Part shown: piece after piece, positions 1-12,689 of the stretch
Numbering within the stretch: position 1 is the stretch's first letter
Layout: every line of letters starts with the position of its first letter
NCBI GenBank assembly: GCA_963513935.1
Contig: OY740765.1
Span: 74,135,718-74,199,717 of the forward strand
Origin: Aphrophora alni
Taxonomy: Eukaryota > Arthropoda > Insecta > Hemiptera > Aphrophoridae
Direction of reading: 5' to 3'
Length of the DNA: 64,000 bases
Translations under genes and position numbers: made by a program
Notes under the pieces: generated by a model
Seen by the model: only the letters and a program-made list of their open reading frames with translations
Told to the model about the DNA's origin: nothing
The model's database searches: none

Positions 1-2289
1 GTTCTGAAGTGATTTAGCGTTGGCTTAAGAGGACGTATATTATTATAAGGTATGTACTGTATTGGTGATTAATCCTAACCTCTTTTCATAAAAAAATCAT
101 ATTTAAAATAACAACAGAGGAGCTTTATTCTATAAACATTTTTAAGTATTCAAAATAACAAATTTATTATTACGATATTCTATACTAGAAGCAAAATTTA
201 TGAACATTTTTCTAAAATCAAGAAGTGTAATTTAGGAGTGTTAGCTAGGCTAGAATTTTGTTATTGTTTTTTTCTTTCTACTTATGTTTGTTTTTGTATA
301 ATGGATACTTTTTTTGTTTATTTTGAATAACAATATTATTTATATTTATTATACATAAGAAAACATTATTAGGTGATAAGATTAGTTTTTTAGTACTCAA
401 AACGTGAAAGTGTAAAACTGTGACAGTGAAGTGTGAATTACCACAGTTGTTTCTGACATCAGAAATAAGTTATTACACAATTATTGTAAATATATGCATG
501 TTTTAAAATTAAAGTGTTATAGACTTATAGTATTTCCATTTCTCTTTAAAGTAAGTGCTATTTAATGAGCTTTTTTTTTTATTTTCAAGGCATGTAAACT
601 TATTTTTAAAAAAGAACATTTTTCTATGTTTTTAGGGCTTAAATAATGTTTTACATATGTAAAAATACATTTATTTAAAAATTAGAAGTATATATTAGTG
701 CAACATACACTAATAAAGATATATTTAAATAAAAAAAGCCTTAATGAAAAATTTTTTTTTTCATTCATAATTGCAATTTATAGGGACATGCATGGATTTT
801 AATACGCAGTGAAAAGGTTAAAACAAAAACTGTCCCATAATCTTTATGAAGTTACTTCATTTCTTGATTTAGTTTGAGTATAGAATTATTCTTATTACTT
901 TTAACACTTTGGAACTAGTTGACTGCATAATACCTATCACCCAGTAGTTCATCTCTGGAGAGACTTCTTGAAGATGTTCCTTGTTGAAGGAAATAATGAA
1001 AGTATGTTTAATTATTCACTTATCTTAGGAAGTAAACTCGGTTGTGATATTTTGGTCAATTTCCCTTTTAATTTCCCTATAAACTTCCATTTTTGTCTTT
1101 TGATGTTTATGTGCTTCATTTCTGTTTGAATGCACCAAGTTTTTGTTCTAACATTATTAGTAATGCTTCTTTTAATTATTTTTCTGTTTCTTTTAATTTA
1201 ATTGCAGCTTGATTGCAATTTTTCAATTATCAAATTTTTGTATTGTATAGCATGCAGTTGGCTATCCCTTAAGCTCCGCCCATGTGTAGTGAGGCTTCCT
1301 TATCTGTATGTTTCTTGTCCTATTCTGCAAAATGAATTATTTTTTGCATATTTTCTTAATTTGGCTATATCTTTGTTTTGAGTTGGGATTTTGGGAATTG
1401 CAAAAGTGGTGTCCTCTTCCTTTTAGAAGAGCTATTTTAGAGTTGCCTTGTAGAATCCATTGAAACTTGAATTGTGGTAATCTGACCATAACTTTACAAG
1501 TTATTAGGGTTTGAGTGTTTTCATATTATTTTCTTGACCATATTCTGTACTGAATATTACACTTTTTCTTTGGTTCCTGGTTCCTTTTGGGTTGAGACGA
1601 AAGAATCTCTTTGGTTTTACGCTGTAATCGTCTCGGTTGCAGAGTTATTCATCGTCCAAGTTAATTTTCTCATCTAACTTGTTTTAGTGAAACTTCCCCC
1701 CTCATTTCATAATGTTCTATTGATCTCACATTACAAAACTACATATTCTTATTTCATTTCAACTATAAAATTTTCATATTTAATTTGAAAACTGTTTAAA
1801 CCTATTTTGACTAAACTTACCAAAACTGTGCTCTTTTAAATACATTATCTTTATTTAATTTTACTTTCTAAAACCCTTTGTTTTCTTTAATTTGAGAAAA
1901 ACATCTCAAGAATGATGTTTGCCGCCATTTTACACAAAGAATTACTTTTAATTATTAACTTTTTTATAAATATTTTTACATTACCCCTTTTGGGCTTTAT
2001 TTGAGTTTATTTAGTTTTTCAAAATATTTTGGATTTTTTATTTTGAGTTTTTCAATGTACTGTTTTTTGGCTATAACTTTTTAGTTATTACAGTTATTAA
2101 AATTCTTTTTACACTTACATATAATTTCAGGTTAGATAAATATTTAAAACTAAAAATATATTTCATTTTTAACAAAATAAGGTTTGCATGTTACCAAATT
2201 TCCTGTTGACATGAAATAATTGATGTTGCTTTAAGGCACCTGCCGATTACTCATAGCATTGCATCAAAACCTTGTACTTGTCCATTCTT
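1..2289. other. Non-coding AT-rich DNA
   Basis: No coding exon, RNA gene or clear repeat boundary was recognised here. I looked for the first half of the SHG domain, which should precede the exon at 7212, and did not find it, so that exon probably lies upstream of the window. The stretch is probably intron of the same gene; this is inference. Confidence 0.4.
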
Positions 2290-2745
2290 GTCTCATATAT
2301 AATGTTATAAAGGCATGTCTCAATGCTGGTGTGGTTATTCACAAAATGTTTCCTCATAAACGAAATTACAAAAAAATATGCTTGTGCTCAAACAAAATCA
2401 ACTGCTATAATTCGGGAAACATCATTTAAAAATGTTGATACAATTTTAATTGTGATTAAAAACAAACCATTTTGTATTTTACCGACGGTAGCAACCAGAA
2501 TGGTGTAAAACTTTACCCCATTGGGGTATCGTATTTAGACACAGAGGACTTGGAAATTAAATAATATTTATTGTCTGTGCCTAATCTTAATGGTGATGCT
2601 ACATGACTTATTATTTCTGAATATCTTCTAAAAAAAATTGAAAATGTGCCATTGGACAACTTAACGCTGATAATGCTCCAGCAATGATGGACACAAAAAA
2701 TGGGTTTGCAATGACCCATTAAATTGTAATGGGTTGTGTAATATG
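2290..2745 (+). pseudogene. hAT transposase remnant, N-terminal part
   Basis: Translating across several stops gives a run typical of the DUF4371/ZBED-like hAT transposase group: a stretch resembling the conserved block before the catalytic core, then TDGSNQNGVKLYPIG, then LLSVPNLNGDAT, then a region around LTLIMLQQ. In the family these surround the first catalytic Asp (TDGS). Stops and frame changes show it is dead. The next domain resumes at 4395, so the gene is split by about 1.65 kb of unrelated DNA. It lies upstream of the BOD1L-like exon on the same strand. Family assignment is by remembered motifs, not by a search. Confidence 0.6.
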
Positions 2746-4394
2746 TGGAATATTTGAGTATTGTATAATTTTAAAGAAGACATGTGATTTGACCAAGCAC
2801 AAATAGGTCAAAGATTTTGATTGGTTGTTGGAGCTTGTGGGAAATGCTGTAAATTAAATTAAAAGCTGTAAATTTTTAACTAAAAACATCCAAGAAGATA
2901 ATATTGTAAAATAAATAGGTTTAGAATGAATTTATAATCAATGTTTTGGTATATTTTTCTATAAGTGCGTGTATGAACTTAATTAATTGAAATATGCTGT
3001 GTTAGTAGATCTGTAAATAGACGCTTAGTTTTGAAAAGAAAGGAAGGAGTTCAGTTAGCCAGGGAACGTTCAACCGAGCAAGACGTATGCGATGTGATTA
3101 AAACTTTAAACATGTGTTTGAAACAGTTGGAAGGGAACCTTTGAAATGAGCAGACATGTTTAATACAGTTAGCCAGGGAAGTTCAACCTAGTAAGACTAT
3201 GTGATCTGATGTGATTAAAACTTTAAACATGTGTTTGGAACAGTTGGAAGGGAACCTTTGAAATTTTCAGACGTGTTTATGAAGAGTTGGCCAGGGACGT
3301 TCATCCTGGTAAGACATATGTGATGTGATTGAAGTTTTAGTAAAACAATGGAAGGTAAAATTAAAAAATGTGTTTGGTTGAAGAACTGAGTTAGAGACAC
3401 ATAAAAAATAAGTACTTTGGTGTTCGGACATTAATAAGAGTAGACAGAGAACTTTTGAAATAATTAAGACGTATTGTGTGAGTCAATATAAAAATTGTTT
3501 TGTTCAGAACAATTAGAGAAGTGTTATGTCCAAGTTTTTTATGATTTTCTAAATGAACAATGCAGAACTGTTTTAAAATATAATGAACATTTTGTCAAAT
3601 TCTTATAAGGGATTTTCATGTCATTGTGTATCAGAAGTTGGAGTCTGCACGAGCATTGGAGGAACTGTGGTTTGGAGACATCCATGGAATCACAGGACAC
3701 CAGGATTCACCTCTACGAATATTTTTTTTATATAGATGTCGTGGTATAGACATAATAAACAATTTATCATTTTAATTATGTGTATTCTGAATAGAGTATG
3801 ATTTTGCTAGATGTATTTGTGTTTTTATATTTTTCAAAATAATTAATTTTTTCATATAAATAAGTCTCCTTTTGAGACATAGAATATTTCTCTTTAAATA
3901 ATTTAAATTCTTTTTGTTGCAATATTAAAACGTAAAGTAAGAAATACATAAAAAGTAGCTTTTTGTTATCAAAATAAAGAAGTCGACTTAGATGAAAGAT
4001 TTTTTGAACCAATATTTAATAGTAGAATATAATTATCATTTATATTTCTGATTTTATTTGTAATATGAAATATCATTTTAATAAAATATATTTTGTGTAC
4101 AGTTTCAGCAGAACAAGACTTTGAATCTCTTAATTATCACCTATTGCAAAGTACATTTTAAAAAGAACCTTTGACCTTGAGAGACTGTAAATTAAAATTT
4201 CTTGACTTTTTTAAAATTGGTGAGTTAATTCCACCTGGTGCCCATAAAGCTGAGCAATTTATTTCAATACATTTTTTTCTTCTTTTAATTAGTTAACAAA
4301 AAGAAGTTCCTTTTTTTAAAATTTTTATATTGAATCATTTCAATTGGCACACCAACGTGTGGCAATTAGTTAACTAAACTAGTTTCCCTTTTTA
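2746..4394. other. Non-coding insert splitting the hAT remnant
   Basis: This block separates the two halves of the hAT transposase. It has no coding signal, but holds a ~120 bp tandem repeat (3045-3365). Near its right edge the phrase TATTGAATCATTTCA occurs twice (about 4328 and 4395). Its class is unknown; no terminal repeats or target duplication were resolved. Confidence 0.45.
3045..3365. repeat. Tandem repeat, unit ~120 bp, about three copies
   Basis: Three successive copies share the order GTTAGCCAGGGAA, CAACC..GTAAGAC, GTGATTAAAACTTTAAAC, ATGTGTTTGGAACAG and TTGGAAGGGAACCTTTGAAA. The first two copies are closest; the third has diverged and the array fades by about 3480. No ORF is conserved across units. 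Confidence 0.75.
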
Positions 4395-5685
4395 TTGAAT
4401 CATTTCAGTTATTCATGCCGTTTAATAAATTTAGCCGCTGAAAATAGAGCTATTGCTTTACTGGTTAATGCAGAAGTTTTTATTATAGACATTTATTACT
4501 ATTTTCAAAAGAATTCTAAAAGGAAGGACAGTTTAATTCATTTTCAAAAATTGCATGATAATGATGTTAAAAAAAATAATAAGCATGTTTCTACTCGTTG
4601 GTTATGACTAAGCAAATGTTTGAGTAGGGTCCGGGAATAGTAGGCTCCTGTTACTACAGAAGAGGCTAATAAATCAAAACCACTTTTCTCATTCAAGCAA
4701 TTTGGACAGTTATAAAATTCCAAATTTAAAGCAGTCACAAAATAAAGGTACTGAAAAAAAAGTAAATTTAGGCCTAAATAAAAACAAAAGTTAACAAGAC
4801 ACAAATCATTAAAAGTGCTTCTTCAAGTAGTAGGCTTAGTTTAAATTTGTCTCGAGAAGAGAGATTATTTATGTTCCTGTCTCCTAATTTAAATAGTTTC
4901 GTTTGCTTCTTTTTTCCATATATTTTGTCAATTTTTGAAACATCAAATAGTAAATTTTAGTCTAAAGAACCACAAATTCAGATACACTATTCTATTTTAA
5001 CAACCTCATTTAAGAACTTGTTATCAAAATTTGTTAAATCTTCTGCTTTATGTCAGCTTTGTATATATTTAAAGTTGAATATCTTTCAAAAGAAATGGAG
5101 AATTCAGATAATGATTTAGTTATAAGAAGTAAGCTATTAAAACTGTTTAACAATACAGAAACTAATATTTTCTATTATTCCTTTCAAAATTACTTCATTA
5201 AATTATGTTACTACATTGTTTACAAATTTGAAATTATTAATTACATTTTTCTACATGCCAGAGTTGTAAGACTTTCATCAATTGATGATTCGTCCTTTCA
5301 AAGTGTGCTTTTATATTGATAATTTTCCAATTTTATTGAATGTTGAAGATAAACATTCAGCAATTGATACACTACAGTTCGAATTCTGCAACTTACAATT
5401 GGAAGATTTAATCACCATATTAAATCATGAAACAATTGACACACAATGGGGCTTAGTTAGTACAATTGAAGTGCTGATGGTGTAGTTAAATTTTAAAATA
5501 ATTTGTTAGTAATGTTGAATATTCTAATTATGTCATTTGGTCATGTTGAATGTGAATACATATTTAGTATGGTGACTAAAACATGGACCCAATTTAGATT
5601 GAATTTAAGTGATCTTTCTTCAGACAAAATTCTAACAGCAAAGTCCATGCAGCAATGCAATGCTGTGAGCAAAACTTTACAATAA
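4395..5685 (+). pseudogene. hAT transposase remnant, C-terminal part
   Basis: The reading frame opening at 4395 contains CRLINLAAENRAIA and IDIYYYFQKNSKRKDS, ending KHVSTRWL. These match the family block that precedes the alpha-helical insertion domain of DUF4371/ZBED-type hAT transposases. Further along, 5503-5685 encodes SFGHVECEYIFSMVTK and WTQFRLNLS, the C-terminal dimerisation region. Between them are stops and lost frames, so no functional protein is possible. Together with 2290-2745 it forms one old element. Terminal inverted repeats were not resolved. Confidence 0.65.
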
Positions 5686-5753
5686 TGTCTTTAAAAAAGC
5701 AAACTCTGCATCATCAGTGCAACCTTAGTGAATTTCATAATTATAGTATGTGA

Positions 5754-5754
<1 letters not shown>

Positions 5755-5796
<42 letters not shown>
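5755..5796. repeat. (TA)n microsatellite
   Basis: About 20 TA dinucleotides followed by a T-run. Simple sequence, no gene. Confidence 0.95.
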
Positions 5797-5798
<2 letters not shown>

Positions 5799-7211
5799 TT
5801 TTGTTTTGTAAATCGACTTTTGTTAAAAACTGTGTCCTTTTAAAACTTGTGAATAAACTAATTATAAAAAACTCTGTCCTTTAAAACATATGTATCTATA
5901 GACAAATTTGTGGTCCAAAACTTCTGTGAAAAATTCGGTAAGTAATTCAAGCAGTACACACTAAAACTACGCTATATAGAGTATATTATGTACTTTTCAC
6001 ATGTTTTATTAACTGTAGTCCACTTTGTTGAAAAAGAATTATTAGGATTCAAAATAACTAAAAATAAATTGATTTGTAAAAATTCAAACTTGGCAAGTTT
6101 GTTACAAATAAAATAATTATTAGTGAGATATCATAAATGTTTCTACATTTTTGGAAAGTATGAAATGATTGATTTCTAAACTGTGGAGAAAAACTGACAT
6201 CTTTGAATCAAAAACGTTTTATGATCTACAGATTGGTTACATTTTCAATCCTTTCCTTTATATATCTATAGAAATGTGTGAATTTTTCTATCTTTAATTT
6301 ATGATTGACTGCCATTATAAAGTTTCCCCTTTATTTAAATCACCTCAGTTCTAAGGCTTTATCAAATATTAAATAAATATTTTTATTTTATTTTCCCACA
6401 TAGGCCTACTCACATATACGTAGTATAGAGAAAGTTATGTAGATGCACAATGAGCACTGTGGTAAATTTTAGAATTGTAAACACTAAGTGTTGTTGTAAG
6501 GGACTTAGTCTTTACAATAAGAAAGTTATGTGATAATTAAAAAATTGATTTAAATATTTTCATTTTAAGGTTCTCTGAATTAAAAAACAGTGGTTTAATC
6601 TGTTGTATGTGCACTGATTTTAATGAAATTTAGTATGTGGGCATATTTTAGCCATATCTTGGTAGGGGTTTTTCCATTTTCAAAATTTGGGGGTAGTGCC
6701 TTAAGGAAAAACAAAAAAATTAAAATATTCTCCAAAGTGGCTCTAATGATTTTGATAAAATATTACGGACCCAAAGAAAATATATTGGTCCTCATCTCTC
6801 CTAATGAGTTAATGGTAAAAAAAAAAAAAAAAAAAGACACAAACCCATGCACAAAATTGCAAGTAAAGAAATATTATGGTTCAAACAAAAATATTATTGG
6901 TAGAAAACAAAAATGAAACTTGACCACTGTCAATAAAAGCTTGATTTTAATCAAATATAACTTATGCTTATTACGTGCTTATGAGTCAAGTGAAGCTAGT
7001 TTTGGGAATGAGCGATTCAGAAAATTTATGCAATGTTTCTACTCCATTTATTAATAGAGTATTTGTTGTGAAAATCCTTAACTATATGTTGAATTCTTAA
7101 CTTTTCTATCAAATAAGTTATATTAAACATAATTATATTTTAATAATTAAATTGTCTTTGCACTAATCTATTGCATCCATCTAAATAGTATTTGTTATTT
7201 TTAAATTTTAG
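5797..7211. other. Intron-like non-coding DNA upstream of exon
   Basis: AT-rich, without convincing coding content. It contains an A-run near 6818 and ends in the splice acceptor TTTTAAATTTTAG at 7211. An ORF at 6623-6916 has no recognisable motif and includes the A-run, so it is not called. Confidence 0.5.
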
Positions 7212-7381
7212 TAGTGGATTTTTAGACATGGGTGTCGAGCGCATAGTGGACCAAGTTGTTAACCCTAAAATATGTCCACTATTTCATCCTCAAGTGGAAG
7301 AAGTTGTCTATGATTGCCTTGGTGTTAATAAACCTGGTGGACCAGAAAGATTAATTAACAATACCACAACAAAGACAGTTG
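7212..7381 (+). CDS. BOD1L-like exon: second half of SHG domain
   Basis: The exon encodes about 56 residues: SGFLDMGVERIVDQVV, then NPKICPLFHPQVEEVVYD, then a short linker ending NNTTTKTV. This matches the BOD1/BOD1L family, where human BOD1 has a similar GVDRIISQVVDPK stretch followed by an F-P-Q-hydrophobic helix. The domain is related to yeast COMPASS subunit Shg1. The acceptor is at 7211 and the donor is G|gtaagt at 7382; the exon ends after the first base of a codon. The first half of the SHG domain (the KxxCxxDxDTKPAYQNL-type region in the family) must be in an upstream exon. In BOD1 the domain serves protein-protein contact; chromatin or kinetochore function here is inference. Confidence 0.85.
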
Positions 7382-8131
7382 GTAAGTTATATTGAAATAA
7401 TTAATATAATCTACATAATCATGCCCTAATCTATGTTTAATGTTTCGTAACCTTTTAAACTGCAGATTTTGTCTAGAAATATTTTCATAAAACAACTTGC
7501 AACTCATCTAAGGAGTAACTCTACAATAAACAATGAATGATGAAGGATACCACTAATTGTGAGAATGTAGCACACTTTGCATTTCATCCAAGGACCCTAA
7601 TTTATATTTACAATACTGAGGGGAAGTTGACAGGGAAGAGACTATTTCATTTCATTTTATTTATTTTAACCTTGCGCAAACTAAAATTTGTACGGTCATA
7701 CATATAATTCAGCATTGTTTTCAATAACAAACACTTATCCAAATCTAATTTTCAGCTCACCTGAGCAGTTGTGCTTCGGATAAATGTTGATTATCCAAAA
7801 CTGATTACATACTATTGTCATTGTTGCTGAAAGATTGACATACATGATGCTATCAGTTCTGAATAACGAATACGTATCTAAAGTACAACTTGTAACTCAC
7901 TAAAAGTGTAGTCCCACTTTACAACACTGGAGATAAGTTCACATGCAAAACACATTATTTTATTTATTCAAACATTTATTTAAAACAACTTGTAAGTCAA
8001 TAAAATAGTAAGCGTACTTTACAATGGTGTATTGACATATATTATTATCATCATCAAGAAATTACATCATGCTGAGCTTTTGACAATGTAGTATTTCAGG
8101 CAATTGAGAAAAGTTTTTTAATTTGATTATA
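7382..8131. other. Intron with degenerate repeats
   Basis: Phrases such as AACTTGCAACTCATCTAA, AACTTGTAACTCACTAAA and AACTTGTAAGTCAATAAA recur near 7495, 7890 and 7987, followed by ACTTTACAA. This looks like a decayed minisatellite, possibly related to the array at 10950-11560. No gene. Confidence 0.45.
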
Positions 8132-10724
8132 CAGTAGACTCTCATAAATCCGGACTATTGTGGCGGATGGCCGGTCCGGATTCCGAAAAATCCGGATTTC
8201 CTGGAGTCGAAGATAAGTTGGCAACAGGGCCGATACGAGCGGTGATAAGTCGCACATTCAATCGCTACCGGTCTATGCCGATACCCTGTTACCAGGCGAC
8301 TTAAATTAACGAAAGGTGGAACCAACTGGTAACAATGTTTAAATAAAAAAAAGACAAAGACAAATTATGTAATCAACAAGGCCCAAATTTATTAAATAAA
8401 AAAAAAGGCATTTCGACGGATCAGATTTTACCATTTACAAATATGAAAATATCACCTTAAGTTAACTTGACATAAGCAAAAGCTTAATAATTAAAAAAGA
8501 TTACAAATTGTATCTTCAAAAGTTTACATGCCCTTAAAGTAAAAGAAAAAAAAATTATTAATAATTAAACTCTGACATTTATCCCCCCTTGTTTATATAA
8601 ACTGTTACAAAGAACTTAACAATAAAAAAAAAAGATTCTATAATCAAGATTAATATTTTAGTTTCAAAAGTTATATTAATTCTAACAAGTTCATCATTAA
8701 ATTACTTATTAAATATCATGATTTTGTTTATTAAATTTCTTACATACTAAGTTGGCCAACATATATATTAAAAAAAGGAAATTTGTTAATAACATAAGAA
8801 ATTTTTTTTAAATAGTGAAAATTTTAAATACTGAAATTTTTAAATATCAAAATTTTTTAAATAATGAAATTTTTAAATATCGAAAATTTTTAAATAATGA
8901 AATTTTTAAAGATTGAAAGTTTTTAAAGATTGACGTCAATTTTATTAATTTTGAAATAACCTCTTTGAGGCTGTCAGGACCGAAAAGTTTGCATGCAGCA
9001 CCACCCAATTATATATATATTAAATTATAAATAATTACACATAATCACATATAGACAATAAAGGACATATTATTGTTAAACAGAGTTCAGTCGGTGAACA
9101 GAAATATATATATAAACAGTTTCACAGAAGTCAGTATTTTAGATGAAAATCATTTTAGTGCACTTGTAATGTTAAAAGTTTTTGATTAAACATGTCTTAA
9201 ACAACAGGTAGAGTCCTTGACAAGGCTGCAGTTTTGCTGTAGAATGTGCAAAAATCAGCAAAGTTAGACAGGCTCTGACTCTCGGACCAGCTTTTTTGCT
9301 GTAGCAAAAAGACACGTTGACTAGAGATTATGCAAACTTAAACATGTTATTGAACAAGATTCTTTTATTAAAATGTCTTGTTATTTCGTCAAAATCAGAG
9401 AATATTAACGGTATTACAGAAATCCTGAAAGTTTATAACTAAATCCTTCTTAGATGTCATTAAGAAAGGTATATAAGTACCTAGATTTCTGTTTGAAATA
9501 AAACTTGTATAACACTTAGAAAATCTGTAAAGACGAGGATTCTAGTCCAGAAAAACATTTCTCTAGTTAGCATTTTGACATGTTTAAAAGTTTAATATTC
9601 TGATTGCTTAATGTTTAATACAAGCCTGTTCAAATTTCAACATAACTGCTCAATACTCAAAGTCTGACCGTTTAAGGTTTACATTTAGGTTCTGTAAATT
9701 ATGTTTTTAAGAAAGGAAATGCTTTTATAATTATTAAGTTTCAGTAGAATTTTGAATACTAAATAAAACATCAAACACATATCTTAATGAACAAAGCCTA
9801 AAATATCTGTAAATTATGTTTTAAAGAAAGGAAATGCTTTTATAAATTATTAAATTTCAGTAAAGTTTTGAATACTAAATAAAACATCAAACACATATCT
9901 TAATGAACATAGCCTAAAATATTAACAAATCTTATAGTATAGCAAAATCTGAGAAATAGGTTAACCTGGACAGGTTGTGAGGTGCCGAGTAAATTTTGAA
10001 AGAAGGCTTACGCCGTATTTATAAAAAAAAACTGAGCTCACTGACACATTAATTGTAACACACTAAAACACTGACATCTTTTTTTTTTTACAAAAAACTT
10101 ATTGCATCGTAACAAGCTGATGATTATGATTTGGTAAAGATTAGAACTTGATTGTAGAGCATTGTGCCAAGGAGGTCCAGTTAGATTTTTTTGCGACTTC
10201 ATTTTCTAGAAGGTTGAACAGTACTGTCTTGTATAAGATAACGGTAAAGCTGGACTTCGTCCGGTAGAAGGAGACGACGATAGTTTTCAGTGTAGGCCGC
10301 AGCGCTACGCCACTAATCAAGAACAGGTGTATGGACTGAGAGAGGTAGACAGTTGATAATTTTTGTGCAGATTTATTTAGTATGGATGAATTAAATTGTT
10401 TTGATTACTGAATGCTACAACCCAACGACATTTGTTACACTCTGACACATTTACTAACTAATGTTACAGTTACTGTAATGTACATAATACAGTACTGGAA
10501 GGCAATTAAGTAAAACACAGGGTAGGGTGTGTCAATTACTTCAGCCGGGCTGAAACTGCCACTGCTCGTGAATCATTACAAAATACGTCATTCATGCAAT
10601 GCGGAAGATCGCGTGAAAATTGAAGGCGCTAAAGCGGCAAATTGTTATTTAAAAAAATTTTACCGTCCGGTCCGGATTTACCGGAGTACGGATTTTCGTG
10701 ATCTGAATTTATGAGAGTCTACTG
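8132..10724. mobile_element. pogo/Tigger-type MITE, interrupted by an LTR-like element
   Basis: The left end CAGTAGACTCTCATAAATCC follows TA (8130-8131), and the inverted right end GAATTTATGAGAGTCTACTG precedes TA (10725-10726). Short inverted ends and a TA duplication are typical of pogo/Tigger MITEs. About 155 bp of MITE lie to the left and 305 bp to the right of the LTR-like insertion at 8287-10419. Without the insertion the MITE would be about 450 bp. It carries no transposase. Confidence 0.85.
8287..10419 (+). mobile_element. Solo LTR-like element, family A, copy 1
   Basis: Starts TGTTACCAGG and ends ATGCTACA, flanked by a 4-bp duplication ACCC (8283-8286 and 10420-10423). A second copy lies at 54282-58294. 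TG..CA ends and a short duplication fit an LTR of a Gypsy-like retrotransposon. At about 2.1 kb it would be a long LTR, and it contains no long ORF. The first 48 bases hold a 9-bp inverted repeat (TGTTACCAG...CTGGTAACA). Strand follows TG..CA orientation and is otherwise unproven. Confidence 0.7.
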
Positions 10725-10726
10725 TA

Positions 10727-11932
10727 ATGAAAACTCTTCATTCAAGTATAACAAATTTAAGAAGTTACTAAAGATCTTTATATTAAAGAATCCATTATAC
10801 TCCATTGAGGAATATTTTAGCTTAAGTTAATTTTAATTAGCATTAGGTATAAATTTTGACACCATTCATTTGTATTATGTGTACAATTTTTGAATAAAGA
10901 TTAAAAAAAAATGAAATGAAATCAAACTTGGAGAACTCACTCGTTCACTATTTCATTAGGAACTCTAAACAATAACGATTTTTTTGAGTATGGTTGCAAA
11001 TTGTGTTTTGAATACATGTTTGTTATCAATAACTGATTGCAAACTTATATGTCTACCTCCCTGCACCAGTGTAACGTATGAGTGAGGTGCAAGATAATTT
11101 ATTATATTTTTTATGTCAACCTTCCCAGTAGCATCTTAAACTATGACTTCTTCTGGAGTGAATTACAAGTTGTGCTTTGGATACAGGTTTGTTTCAGAAC
11201 TGATTGTATCTTGTATGTCAACCTCCCTGGACCATAGTATACCATTTTTTCTTCTTGAATGAGCAACAAGGTTTTGATTTAGCTTCATGTTTGTTGCCCA
11301 GAACTGATTGTATCTTGTATGTCAACCTCCCTGCACTGCTGTAAACTATGATGTCTTCTTAAAGGAGTTAAATTTTGTGCTTTGGATATATATTTCTTGT
11401 CTAGAACTGATTTTATTTTGTATGTAAACCTTCCTGTACAATTGTAAACTACGATTTCTTGAATGAGTAACAAGCAGTGCTGTGGATACATGTTTGTTGT
11501 CCAGAACTTATTGTATTTTCTATGTCAAACTCTCTGCAGAAGAACAAGTCTTTGTTTTTTTTTCAAGAGAGAGTTGCAAAATGTGTTGTGTATTTTAATG
11601 GATATAAACAAAAAAAAATCTAACTATCTAAACTGAATACTTGGTCAATTTTCTTATAAAAAATTTGCTCCAGCTATACTCAAGGGGATGCCCAAATTAA
11701 TTCAAATGATTATGGCACTGACATTTAAAATTCTCAATAATAATGAACACAAATAGTACAAGATTGTCATTTATTAACACAATTAAATTATTTCATAAAC
11801 ATAAATATCAAAATTAACGATTATTAATTGTTCAATCCTTTAAAACAAATATTAGTTCATTTAAATCTATTACTTTTATTAACTCTTTATATAAACAAAA
11901 TTTATTTAAATAAAATCCACATTAAATTAATT
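10727..11932. repeat. Minisatellite (about 10950-11560) with flanking AT-rich DNA
   Basis: Five or so units of about 105-120 bp share CAAGTTGTGCTTTGGATACA, TTTGTT..CAGAACTGATTGTA and TCTTGTATGTCAACCTCCCTG. Units drift by several percent. The rest of the interval is AT-rich with no gene seen. Confidence 0.7.
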
Positions 11933-11934
11933 TA

Positions 11935-12011
11935 CAGTAGACTCCCTCTAGTTCGGCCACCTCGGGACCAGACCACTGGCTGGACTTTAAAATGGCCGGA
12001 CTATCCGGATG
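11935..12011. mobile_element. Left end of another pogo-type MITE
   Basis: CAGTAGACTCCCTCTAGTTC after a TA resembles the ends of the other pogo-type MITEs here, and the stretch continues to the TA used by the Tigger element at 12014. Its right end was not found, so this is a fragment cut by the Tigger insertion or by a deletion. Confidence 0.5.
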
Positions 12012-12226
12012 TACAGTAGAACCCCTCAAACTCGACCCCCTCAAACTCGACATTCCGTCAAACTCGACAGGGCCAGTGACCAGGAGCGTGGGATTTCCAA
12101 GGTTATTCACTGCATTGTTTTACACCATGTGCGCCTGCCAGATGCCGGGAGGTTGAGGCTTGTCACTTTTGTTTTTACAGCTTTGAGGGTTGCTCCTTTG
12201 TCTAGCTACTTTCTAATCCTACTGTA

Positions 12227-12667
12227 TAGTAGAGGCCAAAGTTAAAAATAAAGGGTCCAGGTAGCCCGGGACAGCCCAAATCATGTGTTGTCAAAACATT
12301 CATATTGTTGTGAACCCACCCGGATGCTACCGGTCATTAGCACCGATTCCATTAAAGTAAGCGGCAAGTCTTTTATCATAACAATTCAACGGAGCGTCGT
12401 AGAACTATGATTCAAGTTTTGTAATAAAGGTCTTAACCAGGTGAGAAAAATGACCCAACTCTTAATTATATGCGATCAGCAGTTCAATTTATAGCATTTG
12501 TATTGGACCGTGTTATTTCCAAGAATTTTATGGAATCGGTGTTAATGACCGGTGGCATCCGGGTGGTTAGGCGCTTGGGTTCACAACAATATGAATGTTT
12601 TGACAACACAGGATTAGGGCTGTCCCGGTCTACCTGGACCCTTTACCTTTAACTTTGGCCTCTACTA
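12227..12667. mobile_element. Fold-back MITE with ~135-bp inverted repeats
   Basis: The ends TAGTAGAGGCCAAAGTTAAA and its inverse TTTAACTTTGGCCTCTACTA are flanked by TA. The arms match for about 135 bp with a few substitutions and one indel; both contain, for example, CAAAACATTCATATTGTTGT in inverted orientation. The centre is about 155 bp with no coding content. The long arms and TA duplication suggest a Tc1/mariner-type non-autonomous element. Confidence 0.9.
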
Positions 12668-12689
12668 TACTGTGTTACTGTCAGAAGGT

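Noticed and set aside
12009..12110. Short CRISPR-like repeats (CTCAAACTCGAC repeated three times)
   Set aside because: These are the terminal repeats of a Tigger element; no regular spacers, and the genome is eukaryotic.
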